From: Nocardia ignorata NBRC 108230
GTDB lineage: Bacteria; Actinomycetota; Actinomycetes; Mycobacteriales; Mycobacteriaceae
Direction of reading: 5' to 3'
DNA length: 64,000 bases
NCBI RefSeq assembly: GCF_001612905.1
Contig: NZ_BDBI01000011.1
Coordinates: 1 to 64,000 of the forward strand
In this document: positions 43,132 to 51,040 of the stretch, piece by piece
Numbering within the stretch: the first letter of the stretch is position 1
How the letters are laid out: the number at the start of each line of letters is the position of its first letter
Made by a program: the position numbers and the translations under genes
The notes under the pieces: generated by a model
Seen by the model: only the letters and a program-made list of their open reading frames with translations
Told to the model about the DNA's origin: nothing
The model's database searches: none

Positions 43132-43937
43132 TTCGTCTCCTTCGTCGCGGCGCCGGTACTGCGACCCGCCGCCCGGATCCCTTCCCGCACCCCGGGCTGA
43201 TATGTACTCGCCGCCTGCGCCCACGATTCGAAGCCGAGCGTCGCCTCGAACGAACCGTCCGCCGCGATGGCGACCGCACGTTTGATGTCACGAGCCAAGG
43301 AAGGCTCCAAGGCGGCTATCGAGGTCGCGAAGGTCAGCGCTTCGGCTCTCGCGTCGGGCGCGAAGACGTCGGCGAGGCCGCGCGCGTACGCCTCCTCGCC
43401 GTCGAGGACGGCTCCCAGCAGCAGTGTGTGCAGCGCCCGTCCGCCGCCGAGTCGTTCGGTCAGGAACCAGGTGCAACCGCCACCGGGATGCAGACCGAGC
43501 CGGGCGAAGGTCGCACCGAATCTCGCCGCGGGACCGGCGATCACGACGTCACAGGCGAGTGCGAAGTTCAGCCCCGCGCCGATGGCGTGCCCCTGCACTG
43601 CGGCTACCGTCGGATACGGCAGTTCACGGAGCCAGAGAAAGCTGTCGTAGTAGGACAGTTGACGCTCGCGGATCTGCGCGGGTGTCGCGTCTTCGGCATC
43701 GAAGAGCGCGATCAGGTCGGCGCCGGCACAGAACGAGGTTCCCGTTCCGGTCACCACGAGCGACCGTGCTTCTGTGTCGTTCGCCAATTCCGCTGCCACG
43801 CTGAGCAATTCCTCGCGCATTACGGGGCCGATGGCGTTGCGTTTGTCCGCATCGTCGAGTTCGAGCACCCGCACGCCGTCATCACGACGTTCGAGCCGGA
43901 TCTTCTGGAACTCGGGTGTCGAGCTCACGGCGCTCAC
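43128..43937 (-). CDS. enoyl-CoA hydratase/isomerase (crotonase) family
   Basis: Crotonase-fold protein of 269 residues. Oxyanion-hole segments: TGTSFCAGADLIAL and VQGHAIGAGLNFALACD; the region FARLGLHPGGGCTWFLTERLG is typical of hydratases lacking the second glutamate. GTG at 43937 overlaps the Rid stop (GTGA). A crotonase inside a Rut-like gene set is not part of the pyrimidine pathway. It implies that the ring-opened product, or part of it, becomes a CoA ester handled by the downstream aldehyde dehydrogenase/thiolase genes. Confidence 0.9.
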   Translation of the reverse strand: MSAVSSTPEFQKIRLERRDDGVRVLELDDADKRNAIGPVMREELLSVAAELANDTEARSLVVTGTGTSFCAGADLIALFDAEDATPAQIRERQLSYYDSFLWLRELPYPTVAAVQGHAIGAGLNFALACDVVIAGPAARFGATFARLGLHPGGGCTWFLTERLGGGRALHTLLLGAVLDGEEAYARGLADVFAPDARAEALTFATSIAALEPSLARDIKRAVAIAADGSFEATLGFESWAQAASTYQPGVREGIRAAGRSTGAATKETK

Positions 43938-44329
43938 CGCGCGTCCGCGCGCACGGCGACCGCTTCGATCTGCACGCGGAGATCCGAGGCGATGCCGAGG
44001 ACGAACGTCGAGCGCGCCGGGTACGGCCCCGCTCCGAACATCGCCTTGTACGCCTCGATGAATTCCACCCGGTACGCGTCGTCGCGCAGGTAGCAGGTGG
44101 TCTTGACGATGTCGCCGAGACCGAGGCCCGCCTCGGCGAGGATGGTGGCGATGTTGTCGAGGCAGATGCGCGTTTCGTCCGCGATCGTCGCCGCGTCGGC
44201 GCGCCGCTTCATCGTCGCCGGGTCCATGGCCAGACCTGCCGCGTAGACGAACTTTTCGCTGGCAGTGCCCGACGACAGACCCGCTGCGGTGTAGTCGCCG
44301 AGCGCGGGCGGGTTCAGATACTCGATCAT
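43934..44329 (-). CDS. Rid family (RutC-like) protein, second paralogue
   Basis: Rid/YjgF protein of 131 residues (MIEYLNPPALGDYTAAG). Shared with the paralogue at 40192: IVKTTCYLRDDAYRVEF and the Arg in PYPARSTFVLGIASD. A likely imine/enamine or aminoacrylate-type deaminase, or a hydrolase of a peroxidised intermediate as proposed for RutC. It is the second gene of the upstream leftward operon, 28 bp after the amidohydrolase. Two Rid copies in one cluster suggest either a heterotrimer or two different intermediates. Confidence 0.9.
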   Translation of the reverse strand: MIEYLNPPALGDYTAAGLSSGTASEKFVYAAGLAMDPATMKRRADAATIADETRICLDNIATILAEAGLGLGDIVKTTCYLRDDAYRVEFIEAYKAMFGAGPYPARSTFVLGIASDLRVQIEAVAVRADAR

Positions 44330-44357
44330 GACGGTCTCCTTCGGATGAGCGGGCGCG

Positions 44358-45206
44358 CTATTTGCGCAGGATCAGGTCGAACGGCCGGTTGTAGAGGATG
44401 TCCTCGACGACGTCACGGTCGATGGGCAGCGGCATCTCGAGGTCGGCGACGGCCAGGAATTGGTCGGCGGCCTCGCGCGGATCGAACGACGGGAAGTCCG
44501 AGCCGAAGACGAGCCGGTCGGTGACGTGGCCTTCGACGGCGAGACGCAACCCGTTGTACAGCTGCCAGGTTTTCACCGGCAGGGTCGAGATGTCGGCGAA
44601 GACGTTGCGGTTCTTCATCATCAGTTCGACCGTCTCGTTCATCCACGGCTTGCCGAAGTGGGCGACGAGGATGTTGGTATCGCGGAACTCACGGGCGACC
44701 TTGTCGAGCAGTGTCGGATAGGCGTACTCGTTGCAGCCGTCGGGCGCGAAGACGCTCGCCTGATGAAACATCAGGAAGATGCCGAGATCCGCGGCCGCGC
44801 GGTAGACCTCGTACGCCTCCTCGCAATGAGGGTGGAAACCCTGATACGGGGGCGACAGCTTGACTCCGTGTAGCCCGTATTCAGTGACAGCACGGCGCAA
44901 TTCGGCTGCGGCACCGGGCTGAGTCGGGTCGACGCTACCCACGCCGATGGCGTGATCGCGGTGGGCGGCGAGGTATTCGCCGACGTAATCGTTAGGAACC
45001 TTCATACCGATTCTGGCCACCTGCAATCCGAGGACCAGGAACCGATCGACACCGGAGGCGACCATCACCCTGGTGTGCTCGTCGAGATCGGCGGCACCGA
45101 ATCCGGGTCGGCCGACGAGCTCGGTCCCACGATCGGTCCATACCGGGCCGAGGTGCTCGGGCAGATAGATGTGGGTGTGCCAGTCATTGAACGGGCGGTC
45201 GGGCAT
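44358..45206 (-). CDS. amidohydrolase family 2 (metal-dependent hydrolase)
   Basis: TIM-barrel hydrolase/decarboxylase of 282 residues in the PF04909 group. The N-terminal metal motif is NDWHTHIYLPEHLG. Further landmarks are HGVKLSPPYQGFHPHC, MFHQASVF, LVAHFGKPWMNE and RLVFGSDFPSFDP, with the late Asp metal ligand. ATG at 45206 opens the upstream leftward operon (amidohydrolase, Rid, crotonase, flavin reductase, FMN reductase). A TetR-type operator (45295) and a CGTATTCG inverted repeat (45445) lie upstream. It may replace the RutB step by hydrolysing an amide, lactone or carbamate, or act as a decarboxylase. Confidence 0.89.
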   Translation of the reverse strand: MPDRPFNDWHTHIYLPEHLGPVWTDRGTELVGRPGFGAADLDEHTRVMVASGVDRFLVLGLQVARIGMKVPNDYVGEYLAAHRDHAIGVGSVDPTQPGAAAELRRAVTEYGLHGVKLSPPYQGFHPHCEEAYEVYRAAADLGIFLMFHQASVFAPDGCNEYAYPTLLDKVAREFRDTNILVAHFGKPWMNETVELMMKNRNVFADISTLPVKTWQLYNGLRLAVEGHVTDRLVFGSDFPSFDPREAADQFLAVADLEMPLPIDRDVVEDILYNRPFDLILRK

Positions 45207-45294
45207 CAGTGCCGCTCCTGTCGCCGATGGAATCTGTTCTCACGATCTCCTCCAAGTCTCGAAATCGGCAGGAGCCGGAGATATCACGGCACCA

Positions 45295-45310
45295 TTCCGA
45301 CTAGTTGGTA
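45295..45310. promoter_or_regulatory. TetR-type operator copy (TTCCGAC-TA-GTTGGTA)
   Basis: TTCCGACTAGTTGGTA is identical over 16 bp to the site at 50883 and related to the palindrome upstream of the TetR gene at 49299. It lies 89 bp upstream of the amidohydrolase start in the 342-bp divergent region 45207-45548. Confidence 0.6.
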
Positions 45311-45444
45311 CCTTGCGGTGAATCAGGCCAGTTTGTCAAGGCTCTACTGATTCGAGGTGGATTTTGGACACATGCCGACCAGGCGGTATCGACGTCTCGG
45401 CTGCTTCTTTCGGGAAGCGTATCCCCGCGCCTGGGCATCGATAG

Positions 45445-45476
45445 CCGTATTCGTACCGAGATACGTACGATTACGG
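45445..45476. promoter_or_regulatory. CGTATTCG-type inverted repeat, putative operator
   Basis: CCGTATTCGTAC and GTACGATTACGG form 12-bp arms with one mismatch and an 8-bp spacer. The half-site CGTATTCG is shared with the inverted repeat at 41949. It is 73 bp upstream of the plus-strand gene at 45549 and about 240 bp upstream of the amidohydrolase. Confidence 0.5.
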
Positions 45477-45548
45477 ATGGCATCGGCGCGGTGAGCGCCG
45501 AAGATCTGGTGGACCAGCGCAGACCCGCCTGTCCCAGGAGTGAACGCC

Positions 45549-46019
45549 ATGACGCCAGTGCCCGCCGTGACCCTGTGGCTCGTCGACGAAGGCAGCGAGC
45601 CCGCATTTCGTCGCATGGAGGACGGGCCCGCCGCCGTCCACCCGAGTCCGCTCGACGCCGACAACCTGCGCGACGCCGCGGTGCTGGCCGGCAGGCTGGA
45701 GGTCGAGGAAGGCCGCACACCGATGCCGATCCTGCGCATCGACACCACCCGGCATGCCGTGCTCGATCCCGACATCCACTCGCCGCGCCCGATCGAAATC
45801 GCATTCCCCGCCTCGGCGCGCCTGCTCGCGGGGTTGATCGCGGACGCGGTCCGGGTGGGCGTGGCCAGGGGCGCACTCATCAGGACATGCGGAGACCCGG
45901 CCTGTCGGCGGCAACTGCTCGAGGATGTGGCAAACCACTTGCGCCGTTGCGGATTCGGCGTGGAGTTCTCGATCGACGGATGGCAGCTGTACGACGCGTC
46001 CCTGCTGCGAGTGTCGTGA
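45549..46019 (+). CDS. conserved-looking hypothetical protein, 156 residues
   Basis: No family recognised. ATG at 45549 stands 8 bp behind CAGGAG, a convincing start. The soluble protein begins VPAVTLWLVDEGSEPAFRRM. It has an acidic N-terminal half, a predicted helical segment (ARLLAGLIADAVRVGVARGA), two Cys in RTCGDPACRRQ, and ends FGVEFSIDGWQLYDASLLR. It has no signal peptide or membrane segment. It diverges from the amidohydrolase and converges on the LuxR-type regulator gene. Both a TetR-type operator and a CGTATTCG repeat lie in its upstream region, so it is probably co-regulated with the Rut-like cluster. Confidence 0.75.
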   Translation: MTPVPAVTLWLVDEGSEPAFRRMEDGPAAVHPSPLDADNLRDAAVLAGRLEVEEGRTPMPILRIDTTRHAVLDPDIHSPRPIEIAFPASARLLAGLIADAVRVGVARGALIRTCGDPACRRQLLEDVANHLRRCGFGVEFSIDGWQLYDASLLRVS

Positions 46020-46047
46020 CGCTGACCGTGCCCGGGGTTTCTGCGTC

Positions 46048-48438
46048 TCAGCCTTCGCCGCGGGCGTCGGCGACCCACGCGGCGATCTGAGTGCGGTTTC
46101 CCAGACCGAGTTTGGACATGATGTGGTCGACGTGCTTTTCCACCGTGCGAACCGAGATCACCAGCGAGGAGGCGATCTCCCGGTTGGTCAGTCCCCTGGC
46201 TACCAACATGCTGATCTCGTGCTCGCGCCTGGTCAGCGCGTCCTGCACCGGAGCCGGATTCTCGCGGCGCGGTTGCGCCGCAACGACATTCGCGCCGTCG
46301 TCGAGCGCGAGCGCCACGGCCGCGTCGGTCGGCAGGTTCGCCCCCGCCGCATACGCGCTGCGGAAACCGCGCTCGCTGGCCCGGCGCCGCATGGTGTCCT
46401 CACCGCGGAGGTGGAAGGCCCACAATCGTGGAATGCCGTCCAGCGCCATACCCACTTTGCGCAACATCGCATCCGCAGCGCCGAGCAGCCGGGCCGCCCG
46501 TTCGGCATCACCCTCGGAGGCCACGATCCACGACATCGCCTCCAGACAGACTGCGGTTCCGAGCTGATCATCCAATTGACGCTTGAGCTCGAGGGTTTCG
46601 CGCTCCAGCTTCGCCGCCGTCGTGACGTCGCCCTGTCGCAGTTTCTCGATGCCGAATGCCCACAGTGAGAACGACCGCCACCACGACTCGCCGATGCCGG
46701 TGGTGATCTCACAGCATCGGCGATGCCAGGCCGCCGCGCGCTCGCCCTCGCCGGCCAGGCTGAGTGCGAGCCCGACCTCGAACATCGAATGGATCTCGGC
46801 GGTGCGATGCCCCAGTTCGGCGAACCGCGCCACCGCTTCCTCGAGCCGTTCGACGGCCAGGGCCAGATCACCCTGGAACAGCGCGAGCAACCCCCAGGTC
46901 TGGTCGACGAACGCCGCCAGCAGCGGGTCACCCGTCGTCGACGCGATCTCGGCGGCTTGCTCGAGCAACGGCGAGACGACCTCGTGATCGCCCTGCAGAA
47001 TGGCCAGCCAGGCGTTGAGCCGCAGGACCCGACCACGCTCGACCGTCGGATCCGGCCCGGCGAGGCCCAAGCGGTCCAGCCATTGCCGAGCCTCGGCCAG
47101 GAATCCCCTTGCGAGCCAGTAGTTCTCGATCGAATACGCCAGGCGCATACCCGCCACCGGGTCGGCGGCGAGGCCGGAGTTCAGGGCCGCGCGTAGATTG
47201 GCGTGCTCCCAGCGCAGCCGTTCGAGCCACTCCACCTGGCGCGGACCCGACCAATCCAGATCGGCGCGCTCGGCGAGGGCGACATACCAGCGACGGTGGC
47301 GGCCTTCGAGTTCGGCGCGTTCCTCCGCCGCGAGCCGACCCGCGCCGTACTGGCGAATCGTTTCCAGCATCTGATAGCGCGGCTCCCTGGCCTCCATCAC
47401 CCGGGTCAGGATCGACTTGTCCACCAGCCCGGCCACCAGGTCCAGCACTTCGTCGCGTTCGATCTCCCCACCGGAGCCGACGGCCTCGGCGGCATCGAGC
47501 CCGAACCCGCCGGTGAATACCGACAACCGGCTCCACAGCAGCCGTTCGGCGGGTGAGCAGAGCTCGAAGGTCCAGTCGATGCAGGCCCGTAAAGTCTGGT
47601 GGCGAGGCGGAGCGGTGCGACTGCCCTGGGTGAGCAGCCGGTAGCGGTCGCCCATGCGGGCCGACAGCTCGGCCAGCGGCAGTACCCGCAATCGCACGGC
47701 GGCGAGCTCGATCGCCAACGGGATCCCGTCCAGCAGCCGGCACAGCTCGACCACCTGTGGTTGCGTACTCGCGCTCAGGGTGAAACCGGGGACCACGCTC
47801 GCCGCACGGTCGACGAACAAGCTCACCGCCTCGCTGTCGGCCGCCGCCGCACTGCGGTTCCACCCGTTGTCGACGTCGGGGACCGACAGCGGTGGCACCG
47901 GAACCACCGTTTCACCGTCGATATTGAGTGCTTGCCTGCTGGTGGCGAGAATCCGCAGCCGGGGGCACGAGCGCAGCAGCGCGGCGGCCAGCTCGGCGGC
48001 GTCGTCGACGAGGTGCTCGCAGTTGTCGAGCACGATCAGCATCTGCCGGTCACCGAGGTATTCGACGAGAGTGTCGAGCTGCCAGCGAGCGGAGGTCTCC
48101 CGGATTCCCACCGCCGCGTTGACCGTGTGCCCCAACAGCGTGCGGTCCTGTAGATCGGCCAGCGCGACGACCCGGACACCCTCCTCGAATGCCCGCGACA
48201 CTTCCCTGGCCAATTGGAACGCCAGCCGGGTCTTGCCGACGCCGCCGGTGCCGGTCAGAGTCACCAGGCGGGCACGCTCGAAGGATTGCCGCGCGGCCGC
48301 GAGTTCCCGCCGCCGACCGATGAATCGGGTGAGGTCCACCGGCAGATCACCGGCGGCGCCACCACCGTCGTCCGGAACTGTCACCACCACGCCACCAACC
48401 TCGGCTATCTCGGTTCGGCTACGTCGGTCGCGACCCAC
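46048..48438 (-). CDS. LuxR-type transcriptional regulator with STAND NTPase domain
   Basis: Large ATP-dependent regulator of 796 residues (GTG at 48438). The N-terminal NTPase begins VDLTRFIGRRREL. It has Walker A LTGTGGVGKTR near residue 63, Walker B MLIVLDNCEH and ATSRQAL. The middle part is a helical TPR-like region (about 400-690). The C-terminus has a LuxR helix-turn-helix with LTRREHEISMLVARGLTNRE, then SVRTVEKHVDHIMSKLGL. Such proteins usually integrate an inducer through the TPR region. It is directly downstream of the TetR gene in the same direction. It is a candidate reader of the CGTATTCG repeats near the Rut-like operons, though I cannot show this. Confidence 0.92.
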   Translation of the reverse strand: MGRDRRSRTEIAEVGGVVVTVPDDGGGAAGDLPVDLTRFIGRRRELAAARQSFERARLVTLTGTGGVGKTRLAFQLAREVSRAFEEGVRVVALADLQDRTLLGHTVNAAVGIRETSARWQLDTLVEYLGDRQMLIVLDNCEHLVDDAAELAAALLRSCPRLRILATSRQALNIDGETVVPVPPLSVPDVDNGWNRSAAAADSEAVSLFVDRAASVVPGFTLSASTQPQVVELCRLLDGIPLAIELAAVRLRVLPLAELSARMGDRYRLLTQGSRTAPPRHQTLRACIDWTFELCSPAERLLWSRLSVFTGGFGLDAAEAVGSGGEIERDEVLDLVAGLVDKSILTRVMEAREPRYQMLETIRQYGAGRLAAEERAELEGRHRRWYVALAERADLDWSGPRQVEWLERLRWEHANLRAALNSGLAADPVAGMRLAYSIENYWLARGFLAEARQWLDRLGLAGPDPTVERGRVLRLNAWLAILQGDHEVVSPLLEQAAEIASTTGDPLLAAFVDQTWGLLALFQGDLALAVERLEEAVARFAELGHRTAEIHSMFEVGLALSLAGEGERAAAWHRRCCEITTGIGESWWRSFSLWAFGIEKLRQGDVTTAAKLERETLELKRQLDDQLGTAVCLEAMSWIVASEGDAERAARLLGAADAMLRKVGMALDGIPRLWAFHLRGEDTMRRRASERGFRSAYAAGANLPTDAAVALALDDGANVVAAQPRRENPAPVQDALTRREHEISMLVARGLTNREIASSLVISVRTVEKHVDHIMSKLGLGNRTQIAAWVADARGEG

Positions 48439-48441
48439 TCG

Positions 48442-49248
48442 TCATCGCGCATCGACATCATCGGTTTCGAGCAGGCCTTTCAGCAGGATCTCCGCGTAGA
48501 TATTGCCGATCTCCTGCGGGGAAACCGGCCCGTTCAGGTCGAGCCACACGTGCGTCCAGGCACCCATTCCGATGATGCCGAACGCCACCAGCCGGGCCGG
48601 TGCGAGTCGACGGAAGACACCTTCGTTCATGCCGCGCTCGATCACATCGACGAAGTACTGCTCGAATTCGTCGCGCTTGCGCTGGATCTCCGCGAACACC
48701 TCACCCGACAGGAACCGCCGCTCCTGCAGGAAGACGGTGATCTCCGACTTGTAGAGCGACATCGGTTCCAGCAGTGCCTCCGCGATCAACCGGCGCAGGG
48801 TCTGCTCGGTGGATTGCCCGGCGTCGGCCAGAACATTTCGGGCACGGCCGAGCTGGTAGTTGATGAACTCGTCGTGCACCCGGCGCAGCAGGTCTTCTTT
48901 GCTTTCGAAATGGTGGTAGAAGGCGCCTTTGGTCAGTTCGGCGCCCTCGACGATGCTCTGTACCGAGGTCGCGGCGTAGCCGTTGTTCTCGAACAGACGC
49001 ACCGCGCTCTCGAGCAATGCCCGGCGAGCGCCTTCGGGGTCACGCACGCGGCGGCCGTCGGTCCGCCCGTTGCTCATGGGAGTGGTGTTCGCGACCGCCT
49101 CGACGAGACTCTGCACTTCGGCCGCGTCGTATCCCTTCTCCTCGAACAGGCGTCGCGCGCTCTCGAGCAGCGCCTGGTGATCGCGCTCGGACGGCCTGCG
49201 TTTGCGCGTGCCTTGTCCGGCACCGGTGGACTTCGCTTCTCTGGCCAC
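48442..49248 (-). CDS. TetR family regulator with partly duplicated DNA-binding domain
   Basis: A 268-residue TetR/AcrR regulator; start GTG 49248 behind GAGAGG (an alternative GTG is at 49275). The functional N-terminal domain is residues 75-122: LLESAVRLFENNGYAATSVQ, then the recognition helix region LTKGAFYHHFESKEDLL. Residues 24-56 (LLESARRLFEEKGYDAAEVQ onward) repeat helices 1-2 of the same domain, about 58% identical, but lack a recognition helix. The C-terminal domain is of the KstR2-like TetR_C type (SLYKSEITVFLQERRFLSGE). An autoregulatory-looking TACCAAC-GG-GTTGGTA palindrome lies 51 bp upstream, with related sites at 45295, 50883 and 50958. Confidence 0.9.
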   Translation of the reverse strand: MAREAKSTGAGQGTRKRRPSERDHQALLESARRLFEEKGYDAAEVQSLVEAVANTTPMSNGRTDGRRVRDPEGARRALLESAVRLFENNGYAATSVQSIVEGAELTKGAFYHHFESKEDLLRRVHDEFINYQLGRARNVLADAGQSTEQTLRRLIAEALLEPMSLYKSEITVFLQERRFLSGEVFAEIQRKRDEFEQYFVDVIERGMNEGVFRRLAPARLVAFGIIGMGAWTHVWLDLNGPVSPQEIGNIYAEILLKGLLETDDVDAR

Positions 49249-49298
49249 AACGCCTCTCTTCTCACGACGGACCACGGCACTCCGACGCTACCCCTGTA

Positions 49299-49314
49299 TA
49301 CCAACGGGTTGGTA
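49299..49314. promoter_or_regulatory. TetR operator, TACCAAC-GG-GTTGGTA
   Basis: Perfect 7-bp inverted repeat with a 2-bp spacer, 51 bp upstream of the TetR start. This is the best-formed member of a four-site family and is placed for autoregulation. Confidence 0.7.
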
Positions 49315-49458
49315 GGTTGAACGATCCTTCGCCGAGTCGGGGCGAGTAAACTATCCTGCTGCCTGCGGCTTTGAGTACCAGCGCGGGGGCAGCCTTCCGT
49401 ACACCACACCGGTCGGTACGGCAGCCTAACAAACCGACGGCGCCACGTGTGCGAATCC

Positions 49459-50813
49459 TCAGTCGCCGATCCGATACAGGTCGGCTCGTCGTGTCTCCCC
49501 CAGCACCCACACGCATCCGGCGCTCACCACACAGAACACCGCGATCATCACCGACACCGCGACGATCCCCGGGCCGCCCGGTGCGACGAACGCGGCCGCC
49601 AGCAGCGGCCCCAGCCCGCCGCCGATCACCCCGGCGGACTGGTAGGACAGCGACACCCCGGTGTAGCGCGACGAGGTCGGAAACAGCTCGGCGAGCAGCG
49701 CACCCACCGGCCCGAGAACCGCGGCGTTGAGCAGCGTCAGGCCGATCACGTAGGCCGTCAGGATCAGCGGGAACGAACCGGAGGTCACCAGTGGGACGAC
49801 CGTGAAGGCGTGCACGACGGTGAGCAGAGTGGCCGTGATGTAGACCGGCCTGCGACCGATCCGGTCCGACAGGGTCGCGAACAACGGAATTGTCACCAGC
49901 ATGCCCGCCGTAGCGATCATGAGGCATTGAGTATCAGGTGCCGTGGCACGCCGTACCGCGTGGTGGCGTAGGTGACCAGGAACGAGGTCGCTGTCGCGTA
50001 GGCCATGAACGGCCCGGCGTACACGCCGATCCCGAGCAGAACCCGCATCGGCCGCTCGCGAAGCAGCGCCACCAGCGGAGCGGGACCGCTCCCGGTCGTC
50101 GCGGACTGCCGCTGGGCCGCCATCACCGGGCTCTCGACCACCGCCAACCGCACGTACATGCCGATCCCGAGCAGGACAAGGGTCGCAAGGAACGGTAGCC
50201 GCCAACCCCAGGACAGGAACTGTTCCTCACTCAGTCCACCGAGCGCGGCGTAAGCCGCGAAGGACAGCAGCAGCCCCACCGCCGACCCGGTCTGGGTGGC
50301 GCTGCCGAACAGCCCGCGTGACTCCGACTTCGCGTGTTCCACCGACATCAGCACCGCACCGGCCCACTCGCCGCCGACGGCGACGCCCTGGACGACTCGA
50401 AACAGGACGAGCAGGCAGGGCGCGAGCACACCGATCCGGTCCGGCGTCGGCACCAGCCCGATCGCCGCGGTCGCGAGGCCCATCAGTGTGAGTGTCCAGA
50501 TCAGGGTGGACTTGCGGCCGACGCGATCGCCGAAATACCCGAAGACGATGCCACCCAGGGGGCGCGCCAGGTAACCGACGGCGAGCGTGCCGAAGGAGGC
50601 GATCACGCCCACGGCCGGACTGGCGCCCGCGAAGAACACCGGGCCGAAGACCAGACTGGCCGCGGTCGCGTAGATGAGGAAATCGTAGTACTCGATCGCG
50701 CTGCCGATGGCGCTCGCGGCGTACACCCGCCGACGTCGGCGTGCCGGCTCGTCGTCGGTCGGCGTGGTCGGTACCGGATCGGTCTGTCGTCGACCGGTGG
50801 GCAAGGTGTCCAT
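49459..50813 (-). pseudogene. MFS (metabolite:H+ symporter type) transporter, frameshifted
   Basis: Membrane transporter of the MHS branch of the major facilitator superfamily, cut by a frameshift. ATG at 50813 follows GGAG. The first frame gives IGSAIEYYDFLIYATAASLV, the MFS signature GYFGDRVGRKSTL and eight or so membrane segments. It stops at 49917 after RYGVPRHLILNAS. The other reading frame resumes at once with LMIATAGMLVTIPLFATLSD RIGRR and the remaining segments to a stop at 49459. One missing base near 49921-49924 (after AATGC) would restore a full-length protein of about 450 residues. It is either a genuine recent pseudogene or a sequencing error. A TetR-type operator at 50883 sits 70 bp upstream. 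Confidence 0.87.
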
Positions 50814-50882
50814 CTGCTGCTCCAGGACTCGAGGGGTGATGCGTCGGCACACAGGCGGTGCTGGCGAATTCGCACACTCATG

Positions 50883-50898
50883 TTCCGACTAGTTGGTA
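50883..50898. promoter_or_regulatory. TetR-type operator copy (MFS side)
   Basis: TTCCGACTAGTTGGTA, identical to the site at 45295, 70 bp upstream of the leftward transporter start. Confidence 0.6.
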
Positions 50899-50957
50899 CC
50901 TTGGAGCGATACTACGCACATGCCAAGGCTTTGAACTGGGTTTTATCGATATTGACG

Positions 50958-50973
50958 TTCCGACTAGACGGTA
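50958..50973. promoter_or_regulatory. TetR-type operator copy (MaoC operon side)
   Basis: TTCCGACTAGACGGTA, 68 bp upstream of the plus-strand MaoC start. It is 75 bp from the other copy in this divergent 227-bp region, so each direction has one operator. Confidence 0.6.
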
Positions 50974-51040
50974 TTAAGTTGCGTTGCAAGCGGCGATCGT
51001 TCCGCTGCACTTCCTCCCCGGCATCTTCGAAAGGTTCTCC

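Noticed and set aside
39078..45206. Canonical uracil (rut) operon
   Set aside because: RutB, RutD, RutE and the RutG permease are absent and crotonase, GMC, ALDH and thiolase genes are interleaved; the resemblance is limited to RutA, RutC and RutF.
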